Shown piece by piece: positions 1 through 6,114 of a stretch of 7,133 nt of DNA (the first letter of the stretch is position 1; each line of letters opens with the position of its first letter). The position numbers and the translations under genes are program-made. This DNA is from a bacterium. GTDB taxonomy: Bacteria; Latescibacterota; UBA2968; UBA8231. The notes beneath the pieces are model-generated. The model was not told the DNA's origin. It saw only the letters and a list, made by a program, of their open reading frames with translations, and made no database searches. The stretch is taken from the NCBI GenBank assembly GCA_027593305.1, contig JAQCJA010000241.1, positions 1 to 7,133 of the forward strand, read 5' to 3'.

Positions 1-330
1 GGGTTCGAAGGCTTCGACGTGGGAGAAATCGGGGAATTCGTAGCTGTCCGCCCGCTGCAGGTCATCGAGCACCCCATGGACGACTTCTCCCTTGGACGTC
101 GCATCGATCCGCCCCCACAGATTGCCCCACTCATCGGTACGTTCCCACCGGCCACCACCGGTGTCCCGCCAGCTTGTGGCCCGGGTGCGCACGGTATGTC
201 CGCCGCCGATGAAGTCACTGTTACCAGAAGCGTCACTGTTACCAGAAGAGTCACTGTCACCAAAAGACCGGGCGACCCGTTCGGGTCCGTCGAAGTCCAG
301 TGTGCGCCGCACGATCTCACGTGAGTTCAT
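1..330 (-). CDS. Uroporphyrinogen decarboxylase (URO-D)-like protein, N-terminal part, runs off the left edge
   Basis: Reading the minus strand from the ATG at 330 gives 110 codons with no stop, so the gene continues beyond position 1. The protein opens with MNSREIVRRTLDFDGPERVA, the typical opening of URO-D/cobalamin-methyltransferase-like proteins (S-R-E, then L-x-F-x-x-P-x-R-V). It continues with a W-G-N-L-W-G segment near residues 69-74 and a later D-L-Q-R-A-D-S-Y-E-F-P-D-F stretch, also usual in this group. Such proteins share the URO-D TIM barrel but many act as corrinoid methyltransferases or have unknown substrates, so heme synthesis should not be assumed. A good Shine-Dalgarno AGGAAGG sits 5 bases upstream. 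Residues 22-39 are three tandem six-residue copies made by an 18-bp DNA repeat, which appears to expand a loop that is normally single copy. The gene follows the glycosyl hydrolase gene in the same direction with a 90-base gap, so an operon is possible. The catalytic part is outside the window. Confidence 0.8.
   Translation of the reverse strand, partial: MNSREIVRRTLDFDGPERVARSFGDSDSSGNSDASGNSDFIGGGHTVRTRATSWRDTGGGRWERTDEWGNLWGRIDATSKGEVVHGVLDDLQRADSYEFPDFSHVEAFEP
214..267. repeat. 18-bp tandem repeat, three copies, in frame inside the URO-D-like gene
   Basis: Three adjacent 18-base units begin at 214, 232 and 250. The first two differ only at the last base; the third carries three further substitutions. 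Because 18 is a multiple of three, the repeat keeps the reading frame. On the minus strand it encodes SFGDSD, SSGNSD and ASGNSD in protein order. The units are Gly/Ser/Asn/Asp-rich and would make a flexible, hydrophilic loop of 18 residues. Graded divergence between copies points to stepwise duplication, probably from the outer SFGDSD copy, which fits the family-like context best (inference). Confidence 0.9.
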
Positions 331-335
331 CTACA

Positions 336-342
336 CCTTCCT
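336..342 (-). promoter_or_regulatory. Ribosome binding site of the URO-D-like gene
   Basis: On the minus strand this reads AGGAAGG, 5 bases before the ATG at 330. It supports that start for a gene whose stop is outside the window. Confidence 0.65.
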
Positions 343-420
343 GTTGCATGTCACCGCCTGTCTGCACCAGCCTCTGTGGGAACATTGTACACAAGTGCCG
401 GTCCCGGCGGCGTCTGTATA

Positions 421-1437
421 TCAATCTCCGGCGGTCGCTCTGGCGTGACGATAGACGCGCCGCATGGCGGCAAGTTTGCCGGCATCACGAACCACGCTGT
501 CGAGCGTGAACATCATGACGCCGCTGCTCCGGCCGCCGAGACCGTACTCCAGGACTCGAGCGAATTCCCCGGGTTCGATCCGTGGTTCATCGTGGGCCTG
601 CACGATCGGCCAGAGCCGTGGTGAACCTTCGCGGCCGATGGCAAACCGTGCACCGAAGTAGTCGACGTAATCGCTGACGTACTGCGGCGTCTTGCCACTG
701 CGGCCGTGATAGATCATCGGACTGAAGACATCCACCCAGGACGCCATGGCGGCAATATCGAGGCCCAGACAACGACGACGGACGCCGCCGAGGTCCTCGT
801 CCTTCCAGGCGACCTGATAGTTGCCGACCAGGGCCTTCGGGTTGTGCGCCTTGACGATCTGGTGGATCTCGCGGGCCCAGTCGACGAGGACACTGACGCG
901 CCAGTCCTCCCACTGGCGGGCAACGTTCATGAAGATCCACTTCGAGCGTTCCGCGACGCTGCCCTCGGGCAGGACACATGCCGACCACGTCTGGAAGGCG
1001 GCCAGGCAGCAGTCGTTGAAACAGGTCTTGACGAAGATGGGATACGGGTCTTCGAACTGCGCGTGCCAGTGGAGGTAGTCCATCCATACACCATCAACGT
1101 CAGGCACCGCCGCCAGCAGTTCGCGCAACGCCTGCAGGCGGAACTGGCGAAAGCCGGGATCCGTCGGACAGGCGCCAAGAAACCAGGTTGCCGGCGCCAC
1201 AGGGGCGCCTTGATCATCGATGGGATGGGCCTCGGGATGGTCGGCCACATAGTCGCCATACTGCCCGTTGAGGGTGGCAAATTCGGCGAAAACTCTGCAG
1301 CCCTCCTCACGGGCGCGGGCAACGGTCGCGGCGTCGAGACTGGCGCCATGAATGAAAACGGCATTGACGCCATAGTCATCCAGTCGCAGGCCCTGTTCCC
1401 AGAAGGAACGTGGATGGCCGTAGGTTCCGCAGATCAT
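421..1437 (-). CDS. Putative glycosyl hydrolase, TIM-barrel (hypothetical glycosyl hydrolase 6-like)
   Basis: A 338-residue protein beginning MICGTYGHPRSFWEQ and ending at a TGA. The body looks like the hypothetical glycosyl hydrolase TIM-barrel families (GHL6/GHL10 type). Strand-like segments are followed by acidic residues: VFAEFATLNG (49-58), DGVWMDYLHW (115-124, with D120 in a catalytic-like position after a beta strand), VFSPMIYHGRSG (237-248), IVQAHDEP (278-285) and GVMMFTLDSVV (306-316). A Cys cluster at C139, C143 and C144 follows the fourth strand, where related proteins often carry a Cys-rich motif. Substrate is unknown; a glycan is likely from the family but no activity is proven. 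I chose the ATG at 1437 because GGAG lies 10 bases upstream and homology-like sequence begins there. The frame stays open up to a TTG at 1548, but those extra 37 residues are Cys/Ser/His/Pro-rich and look non-coding. A signal-peptide-like stretch exists just upstream in another frame (see findings). The URO-D-like gene follows 90 bases downstream. Confidence 0.78.
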   Translation of the reverse strand: MICGTYGHPRSFWEQGLRLDDYGVNAVFIHGASLDAATVARAREEGCRVFAEFATLNGQYGDYVADHPEAHPIDDQGAPVAPATWFLGACPTDPGFRQFRLQALRELLAAVPDVDGVWMDYLHWHAQFEDPYPIFVKTCFNDCCLAAFQTWSACVLPEGSVAERSKWIFMNVARQWEDWRVSVLVDWAREIHQIVKAHNPKALVGNYQVAWKDEDLGGVRRRCLGLDIAAMASWVDVFSPMIYHGRSGKTPQYVSDYVDYFGARFAIGREGSPRLWPIVQAHDEPRIEPGEFARVLEYGLGGRSSGVMMFTLDSVVRDAGKLAAMRRVYRHARATAGD

Positions 1438-1447
1438 TTCGGGGTGA

Positions 1448-1451
1448 CTCC
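1448..1451 (-). promoter_or_regulatory. Ribosome binding site (GGAG) favouring the 1437 start
   Basis: On the minus strand GGAG stands 10 bases before the ATG at 1437. The spacing is a little long, but this is better than anything in front of the upstream TTG at 1548. Confidence 0.4.
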
Positions 1452-1709
1452 GATGGAGACTGGAATGGCAGGGCCGGGATCGGCAACACGACAGTGGCAC
1501 AGAAGGCGATCCTGTGCATGATTGTCCGGGGTGGCTCCTGTCGGGCAAGTATGGGCTGACGGCAGAGAGCGGGCAACCAGGTACACAACAACCAGCCGAG
1601 CGGACCGGCGGAACACGTCATCGCCATGTTGGGTGCCGCCCACGAGTTCGGTCGTCGCTGGGGCGGGAAAGAAGCCATGCGCGGGTTGGCCTGGAAACAC
1701 TCGTTTGCA

Positions 1710-1745
1710 GTATGCTTTCCATACGTGGCACGGAGTCAGTGCCAC
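1710..1745. promoter_or_regulatory. Two abutting inverted repeats upstream of the DUF362 gene
   Basis: GTATG (1710-1714) pairs with CATAC (1720-1724) around a 5-base loop. Directly next to it GTGGCAC (1725-1731) pairs with GTGCCAC (1739-1745) around a 7-base loop. Both stems are perfect. They lie 39 bases before the TTG start, so they may be a structured 5' leader or a protein-binding operator. There is no T-run after them, so an intrinsic terminator is unlikely. Confidence 0.35.
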
Positions 1746-1773
1746 CTGCAGATCAACCATCAGATATCGCAAC

Positions 1774-1778
1774 AGGAG
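1774..1778 (+). promoter_or_regulatory. Ribosome binding site that fixes a TTG start at 1785
   Basis: AGGAG ends 6 bases before TTG at 1785-1787, an ideal spacing. It selects this non-ATG start over the in-frame upstream ATG at 1626. The protein that follows begins with a textbook signal peptide. Confidence 0.7.
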
Positions 1779-1784
1779 TCCCAA

Positions 1785-3458
1785 TTGCCGTCAGTTCGCT
1801 CCGCTTTCGGCCCTGCCGCTGGCTGGCGCACAGCCTGCCTCGCAGCCGCCCTGCTGCTGGTTGCCGCCCTGCCCGTGGCGGCGCAGTTTTCCGTCAGCGT
1901 TGTGCCCTCTGACGATGTCTCCCTGGCCAACCCGGTGGCCCGCGATCAGCCCGTCACCACAGATCAGGTGCTGGCCATGGTACGCCGTGCCGTGGACCTG
2001 GCAGGAGGCATGCAGTCCGTCGTGCCCGTCGATGCCAGAATGGTCCTGCTGAAACCCAACATCGGCACCCGCTCGGCGCCACGAACGGGCGTCAACACCG
2101 ATGATCGTGTGGTGCGCGCCGTGGCGATCCTGGTGCACGAAGTTGCCCCCTCCGCGAAGATCCTGATTGCCGAAGGACCGGGCGGCTGGATCTCCCCACA
2201 ACTGCAGCACCTGACGGAAAGTCGTGGTTTCAACGACATGAACGTTGACGGCTTCGAGATGTCCGGCCACCGCGCCACCGTGCGTGAACTGCAGGCGGCG
2301 GGCATCGACATCGAGTGCTTCGACCTCAACTTCGACAAGGTCTACAGCCTGCACCCCGACAACGGTGGGCTCGCCGCACCCGAGTATTCCGTCGCTGCCG
2401 CCATCATGGATGCGGATGTGTGGATCAACATCCCCGTCGCCAAGACCCATGGCGCCAAGATCACCTGCAGCCTGAAGAATCACTTCGGCATCCTGCCCGG
2501 TCTCGTCTACGGCTGGAGCAAGTCCAATGGCACCAGCCAGCACCCGGGCATGCCCCACTCCCCACGACAGATGGACGAAGCCTGGATTGATCTCTACGGA
2601 CTCACCCGCGTCGATTTCAACGTTGTCGACATGATCGCCGGCAGTGAGGCGGGGCCCTTCGAGGAGGACCACCGCAAGCGGGCCAACATCATCCTGGCGG
2701 GCCGCAACCCCGTTGCCACCGACCTGGTCGTGGCCCAGCTCATGGGCTTCAACCCCGACGATTTTGAGTTTGCTGAACTGGCGTGGCTCCAGGATCTCGG
2801 CCCACGCCATATCGACGACGTCGAGATCCGCGGCGCCAACGTCGCACCGCTGGTGCAGCGTTACATGAAGGCCGGCATCAGCTACGGTTCCTGGGGCGAG
2901 TGGTCGGAACATGCCAACTACGGCATGGGACCCAGGTACTGGACCCTGCTGGGGCCGATACCGACGGCGAAGGCTCCGTCGCCAAGCCAGATCGTGGATC
3001 TGGCGCCCGTGCCGGGTGAAGGCGGCTGGTCGGAGGTCATCTACTTCGGCAGTGATCACATCAACCTGGACAAACACTTCGATGACCCGGCCAACTGCGC
3101 CGTCTACGCCTTCACCCGTTTCACGATGACGAAATCAGACTCGGTGCGCTTCTGGTTGGGCTCGGATGAAGGCATGCAGGTCTGGCTCGATGGTGTGCCC
3201 ATCTACAGCAGCAGCGGGCGACGCCGCCACACTCTGGGCATGGACAAGATACCCGGGTACGTCGAGGCCGGCGAGCATCGTCTCGTGGTGCGCGCCGAGC
3301 AGGGGCGTGGCGACTTCGACTTCTCGATCAATGTCTGTGAACCGATCGACGACCCGCTCTACGCCGGCAACCGTTATCCGGGCGTGCGCTACTACGTGGA
3401 GAAGCGTGACCAGGTGGCGACCGGACGTGTCGGCGCCGATGCCGCTGGCGGTGAGTAA
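1785..3458 (+). CDS. Exported DUF362 protein with C-terminal jelly-roll-like domain (first segment of an interrupted frame)
   Basis: From the TTG start this segment is 557 residues. Residues 1-33 form a Sec signal peptide: Arg at 5 and 15, a hydrophobic core CLAAALLLVAALPVA (18-32), and likely cleavage after A33. The DUF362 domain follows, with LKPNIG (89-94), TDDRVVRAV (105-113), IAEGPGGW (128-135), VAKTHGAKITCSLKNHFGI (218-236), DMIAGSEAGPF (282-292) and AGRNPVATDLVVAQLMGF (305-322). No ferredoxin-type Cys motif, found in some family members, is present. DUF362 has no settled biochemical role. Residues about 415-520, including VRFWLGSDEGMQVWLDGVPI (454-473), resemble PA14-like or other jelly-roll binding domains (inference). 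The segment ends in TAA, but the same frame stays open and coding-like immediately after it. This may therefore be only the first part of a protein reaching 4952. The frame is also open upstream to an ATG at 1626; those 53 residues lack a ribosome site and precede the signal peptide, so I reject them. Confidence 0.85.
   Translation: MPSVRSAFGPAAGWRTACLAAALLLVAALPVAAQFSVSVVPSDDVSLANPVARDQPVTTDQVLAMVRRAVDLAGGMQSVVPVDARMVLLKPNIGTRSAPRTGVNTDDRVVRAVAILVHEVAPSAKILIAEGPGGWISPQLQHLTESRGFNDMNVDGFEMSGHRATVRELQAAGIDIECFDLNFDKVYSLHPDNGGLAAPEYSVAAAIMDADVWINIPVAKTHGAKITCSLKNHFGILPGLVYGWSKSNGTSQHPGMPHSPRQMDEAWIDLYGLTRVDFNVVDMIAGSEAGPFEEDHRKRANIILAGRNPVATDLVVAQLMGFNPDDFEFAELAWLQDLGPRHIDDVEIRGANVAPLVQRYMKAGISYGSWGEWSEHANYGMGPRYWTLLGPIPTAKAPSPSQIVDLAPVPGEGGWSEVIYFGSDHINLDKHFDDPANCAVYAFTRFTMTKSDSVRFWLGSDEGMQVWLDGVPIYSSSGRRRHTLGMDKIPGYVEAGEHRLVVRAEQGRGDFDFSINVCEPIDDPLYAGNRYPGVRYYVEKRDQVATGRVGADAAGGE
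3456..3458 (+). other. In-frame TAA stop separating segments 1 and 2
   Basis: This TAA closes the DUF362 segment. The next 17 codons in the same frame (3459-3509) all end in G or C, as expected for coding DNA in this genome, and then run into segment 2. CAA (Gln) is one C-to-T change away. It could be a genuine gene end, a nonsense mutation, or a readthrough site. Confidence 0.6.
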
Positions 3459-3509
3459 CTGGGCAGCGGCACCGAGGCCAACATCAGCACGCTGCAGGCC
3501 GACGACCCG

Positions 3510-3971
3510 ATGACGGTTTCACGAACCGCCCCCGACACGGTCATCATCGACATAGCACCCGCAACAACCAGCGGCGATCTGTTGGGTCTGGTGGCCCAGT
3601 TGTCCGGACTCAAGGAAGCCGACCTCGATCCACTGACCCTGAAGGTCATCGGCAGCGCCCCCTTCACCCTCGGCCACCTCAGCTTTGGTCGTGAGGGCTG
3701 CTTCCCCGGCTACGGCCCGCAGATCACCCGCCTGTTCGACTGGCTCGGTCTGCGCTACGCCATCAGTTACGGGTATGGCCGACGGGAATCCCTCAAGACG
3801 ATCCATGGCTGGCTGGCGCAGGGCTACATCCCCGTCACCGGCAATCTGCAGCAGCGTCAGGGCCGCCGCTGGCGTGGCAGCCAGCAGGCCGAGTGGGGTG
3901 CCGTCACCGGATACCGGCAGAGCGGCGACACCATCGAGCTGCGTATGGTGCGCCCCGACAAGACCTTCTAG
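3510..3971 (+). CDS. Middle segment of the interrupted frame, possible papain/C39-like domain
   Basis: This segment is in exactly the same frame as the DUF362 segment, whose stop is 51 bases upstream. From the first available start (ATG 3510) it has 153 residues. That ATG has no good Shine-Dalgarno, and the codons between 3459 and 3510 also look coding, so independent initiation is doubtful. Visible features are GREGCFPGYG (60-69, with C64), a helix-like ITRLFDWLGL (72-81), then KTIHGWLAQGYIPVTGN (96-112) and EWGAVTGY (128-135). This order is reminiscent of papain-fold C39-like or BtrH-like domains: Cys near a helix start, then a strand, then a strand of the type H-x-x-V-x-G-Y. The expected His is Trp here, so the domain may be non-catalytic. 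This is inference from pattern. It ends at TAG in the middle of what seems to be the same domain. Confidence 0.55.
   Translation: MTVSRTAPDTVIIDIAPATTSGDLLGLVAQLSGLKEADLDPLTLKVIGSAPFTLGHLSFGREGCFPGYGPQITRLFDWLGLRYAISYGYGRRESLKTIHGWLAQGYIPVTGNLQQRQGRRWRGSQQAEWGAVTGYRQSGDTIELRMVRPDKTF
3969..3971 (+). other. In-frame TAG stop separating segments 2 and 3
   Basis: The TAG follows codons for V-R-P-D-K-T-F and is followed, in frame, by T-A-V-A-G-D-W-T-G. The nine codons after it, up to the GTG at 3999, all end in G or C. CAG (Gln) is one C-to-T change away. The stop appears to cut a domain rather than lie between domains. Confidence 0.6.
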
Positions 3972-3998
3972 ACGGCCGTCGCCGGCGACTGGACGGGC

Positions 3999-4952
3999 GT
4001 GCTGCCCGGTGGATTGAGCGGCAATTGCCCGGTCGTTGTCGCCCGCGCAGGTGGCCAGCCCGTAACGGGCGCGGCTCTGGTGGACAGTATCGCCAGCCTG
4101 GCTCTCGAGCTGGGGCTCACCGCCGAGATCCCCTTCGAGTCCCGGGACTGGGGCACACCCACCGCACCGGGCGGCATCGTCGCCTGGGACTGGTGGGTGA
4201 TCGATTGGGAACGTCTGCCCTTCACCGCGCAATGGGCGCGCGAAGCGGAGACCCTGGATCGCCTGGAACGACTGGCCAGCCGCTACCCGCCGGAGTTGGC
4301 GCGGCAACGTGCCTTGGGGGCAGCCTACTTTGGGGCAACCGCGCAGCAGACCACCGACAGCAAACGGCGCAAGCTGCTGCAGGAAGCTGCCGAAGGCTAC
4401 CAGCAGGTGGTCGAGTCCATGGGGCAACTGGCCGACGCCGTGCCGCATGTCGATGATGTGGCACAGTTGTCCGCCGAGGACCATGCGCGTCTGGCCCACA
4501 TCGCCGCTGCCCGTCCCCTTGTGCGCCAGGCCCGCGAGGGGGAGCGTCGGGCGCTTGCCGCTGTGGCGAAGATGCTCGGGCGGCAACAACTGCCGGCAAT
4601 CATGACACATCCGCTGGCACGACGGAACAAAGGGGTCAGGCTCTTCACCTGGAGCGCCATCACGGAAGACACCGTGTACGACCTGCAGTTGTCGGGAGAG
4701 GATCTCGTGGTTCAGCTGCAGGAGGGACCCGAGACAGATCAATCGAAATCAGAGGTCTTTACCGCCATGCCCAGGAAACCGGGCTGGATCGTCGCCGTGG
4801 AACCGGCCCTCTCAGGCAGCGGCTCCTACCGCGTGGTGGAACAACCCGCCGCCGAAAATGGCTGGCGTGTCACGGTGCGTGCCGACGACAGTCGCGCCTG
4901 GAATCGCAACAACGCCCCGGCGCTGACTGTTTGGGCTGTACCTGGCAAGTAA
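3999..4952 (+). CDS. C-terminal segment of the interrupted frame, helical plus beta domains, function unknown
   Basis: This segment continues the same frame after the TAG at 3969-3971. The first possible start is GTG at 3999, giving 317 residues, but there is no convincing ribosome site and coding-like codons precede it. Residues 1-75 appear to complete the domain begun in segment 2, with GNCPVVVARAG (8-18), WGTPTAPGGIVAWDWWVIDW (51-70) and aromatic-rich strands. Residues about 76-195 are mostly amphipathic helix, rich in Ala, Arg, Glu and Gln. Residues about 213-317 look like a beta-rich C-terminal domain (VYDLQLSGEDLVVQL, YRVVEQPAAENGWRVTVRAD). I recognise no named family for the last two parts. 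The frame ends in TAA just 4 bases before the end of the opposing aldo/keto reductase gene. If all three segments are one protein, it would be about 1055 codons long and exported through the signal peptide at its start. Confidence 0.6.
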   Translation: MLPGGLSGNCPVVVARAGGQPVTGAALVDSIASLALELGLTAEIPFESRDWGTPTAPGGIVAWDWWVIDWERLPFTAQWAREAETLDRLERLASRYPPELARQRALGAAYFGATAQQTTDSKRRKLLQEAAEGYQQVVESMGQLADAVPHVDDVAQLSAEDHARLAHIAAARPLVRQAREGERRALAAVAKMLGRQQLPAIMTHPLARRNKGVRLFTWSAITEDTVYDLQLSGEDLVVQLQEGPETDQSKSEVFTAMPRKPGWIVAVEPALSGSGSYRVVEQPAAENGWRVTVRADDSRAWNRNNAPALTVWAVPGK

Positions 4953-4956
4953 ACCT

Positions 4957-5943
4957 TCAGGCCCATTTGTCGGGCATTGTCACTGCCGAAACCGCATCCA
5001 GAGCCTGCCGTTGTTCCGTCGGCAGGCGCCACTCGGCGGCCTGGAAGGCCTCGTCCACATGCTCCGGCAGATCGGCGCCGAGAATCGGCGCAGTGACCTC
5101 CGGGTGATCCAAAATCCAGGCGATGGCCACCTGACCCGGCGTGCGGCCATGCTGGGCGGCGATGGTGATCAGGGTCTGCACGATCCGATCGACTCGTTCC
5201 GTCATGGCCGTGTCGAAGTCATACTTGTGGGCGCTGAAGCCGCGACCTGCCTCGGCCTTGTTCCACGGATGGTTTCCGGGCGGCGGTGCCTGACCGCGGC
5301 GGAACTGCCCCGTCAACAGGCCGATCGCCAGCGGACTGTAGGTCATGATGCCGATGCCGTGCTCTCGACACAGTGGCAGCAGATCCGGCTCCATCTCCCA
5401 GCGGTTGAGCAGGTTGTACTGGTTCTGGATGCAGACAAAGCGGGAGAGATTTCGCCTGTCGCTGGTCCACAGGGCCTCGACGATCTTCCAGGCGCTGAAG
5501 TTGCTGCAGCCGATGTAGCGGATCTTGCCGCTGCGCACCATGTCATCGAGGGCTCGTAGCGTTTCCTCTAGAGGCGTATGCGGATCGAAGGAATGCAGCA
5601 GGTAGAGGTCGATGTGGTCGGTCTGCAGACGGGTCAGACTGTCTTCAACGCCGCGGATCAGATTGAGCCGTGTGAGACCGCTGTTGTTCGGCGCCGCGTG
5701 CCGCGTGCCGAAGATCTTGGTGCAGAGAATGACATCCTCCCGCTTGTCCTTGATCGCCTTGCCGACAACGGTTTCCGACCGCCCCTCTCCGTAGAAAGCA
5801 CTGTCGATGAAGTTGCAGCCCAGATCGATGGCGCGATCGATGACGCGGATACAGATCTGCTCATCGTCCTGGGCGCGGAAGGCTGTACCCAGACACAGTT
5901 CGGAGACCTTGACGCCGGTATGGCCCAGTGGGCGGTATTGCAT
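4957..5943 (-). CDS. Aldo/keto reductase
   Basis: A 328-residue, full-length NAD(P)H-dependent oxidoreductase of the aldo/keto reductase superfamily, probably cytosolic. It opens MQYRPLGHTGVKVSELCLGT, the standard family start. The catalytic tetrad is visible: D47 (NFIDSAFYG), Y51, K76 (ILCTK) and H117 (DLYLLH). Other family motifs are SGKIRYIGCSNFSAW (138-152), IQNQYNLLNR (172-181), TYSPLAIGLLTG (201-212) and, near the end, the cofactor-phosphate region API-LGADLPEHVDEAF (286-300). The substrate is not predictable. The ATG at 5943 is preferred because homology begins there and AGGA lies 9 bases upstream. An in-frame ATG at 6003 would add 20 residues of no family character. The gene is convergent with the interrupted frame to its left and divergent from the ornithine-cyclodeaminase-like gene to its right. 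Confidence 0.93.
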   Translation of the reverse strand: MQYRPLGHTGVKVSELCLGTAFRAQDDEQICIRVIDRAIDLGCNFIDSAFYGEGRSETVVGKAIKDKREDVILCTKIFGTRHAAPNNSGLTRLNLIRGVEDSLTRLQTDHIDLYLLHSFDPHTPLEETLRALDDMVRSGKIRYIGCSNFSAWKIVEALWTSDRRNLSRFVCIQNQYNLLNRWEMEPDLLPLCREHGIGIMTYSPLAIGLLTGQFRRGQAPPPGNHPWNKAEAGRGFSAHKYDFDTAMTERVDRIVQTLITIAAQHGRTPGQVAIAWILDHPEVTAPILGADLPEHVDEAFQAAEWRLPTEQRQALDAVSAVTMPDKWA

Positions 5944-5952
5944 CTCGTTTCG

Positions 5953-5956
5953 TCCT
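5953..5956 (-). promoter_or_regulatory. Ribosome binding site (AGGA) for the aldo/keto reductase
   Basis: On the minus strand AGGA sits 9 bases before the ATG at 5943. It supports that start over the ATG at 6003. Confidence 0.45.
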
Positions 5957-6075
5957 GGTTGAGAGCAGGGATTCACAAACAAGGCAGACCCGAAACATAA
6001 CATAGTCCGCCGCCCTGGTCTGTCTTGGGTGAGCGGATGCCGGGCGTTGTCGCTACCATATCAGGCGGATCACGG

Positions 6076-6098
6076 CAATCCGGCGCCGGTCCGGATTG
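6076..6098. promoter_or_regulatory. 8-bp inverted repeat, candidate operator or leader hairpin
   Basis: CAATCCGG (6076-6083) is perfectly matched by CCGGATTG (6091-6098) across a 7-base spacer. It lies in the 182-base region between two divergent genes, 16 bases before the Shine-Dalgarno of the right-hand gene. The geometry suits either a dimeric regulator site or a hairpin in the leader. No T-tract follows, so it is not an intrinsic terminator. Confidence 0.4.
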
Positions 6099-6114
6099 TG
6101 TTCACCGATACCTC

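Larger units (their letters stand above)
1438..1784. other. Divergent intergenic region of 347 bases
   Basis: This stretch separates the leftward glycosyl hydrolase gene from the rightward DUF362 gene and should hold promoters for both. I see no convincing protein in it. Open frames here give Cys/Arg/Pro/His-rich translations without ribosome binding sites. No clear sigma-70 -35/-10 pair is visible on either strand. The structures I can support are two abutting hairpins at 1710-1745, the Shine-Dalgarno at 1774-1778, and a signal-peptide-like open stretch on the minus strand starting at ATG 1519. Confidence 0.6.

Noticed and set aside
384..424. TACAAT and TTGATA hexamers on the minus strand between the hydrolase and the URO-D-like gene
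   Set aside because: The spacer is 29 bases, too long for a sigma-70 promoter. A TACAAT alone is not enough.
706..1521. Long plus-strand open frame opposite the glycosyl hydrolase
   Set aside because: It lies antisense to a recognisable protein and its translation has no family features. It is open because of high G+C.
1686..1716. Possible promoter TTGGCC ... TATGCT before the DUF362 gene
   Set aside because: The spacer is 19 bases and both hexamers are poor, so it is not better than chance.
1626..1784. N-terminal extension of the DUF362 protein from ATG 1626
   Set aside because: No ribosome binding site. It would bury the signal peptide 53 residues inside the protein and overlap the hairpins. 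The TTG at 1785 has an ideal AGGAG.
1791..3077. Long minus-strand open frame (428 codons) opposite the DUF362 gene
   Set aside because: It is antisense to clear DUF362 motifs. The translation is rich in His, Gly, Val and Asp without a fold pattern, typical of antisense frames in G/C-rich genes.
3969..3971. Pyrrolysine codon (TAG)
   Set aside because: Pyrrolysine is known mainly in methylamine methyltransferases. Nothing in this domain resembles them, and the other interruption is TAA, which pyrrolysine cannot explain.
3519..4742. Minus-strand open frame of 407 codons opposite segments 2 and 3
   Set aside because: Considered seriously because the plus strand is interrupted here. But the plus frame has the coherent strand/helix pattern and G/C-biased third positions, while the minus translation is low-complexity Gly/Gln/Leu/His-rich.
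3456..4952. Genome-wide reassignment of TAA and TAG to Gln
   Set aside because: The TAA at 4950-4952 behaves as a true stop: beyond it the frame runs antisense into the aldo/keto reductase. Reassignment of TAG alone cannot be excluded from this window, since the complete genes ending in other stops use TGA or TAA.
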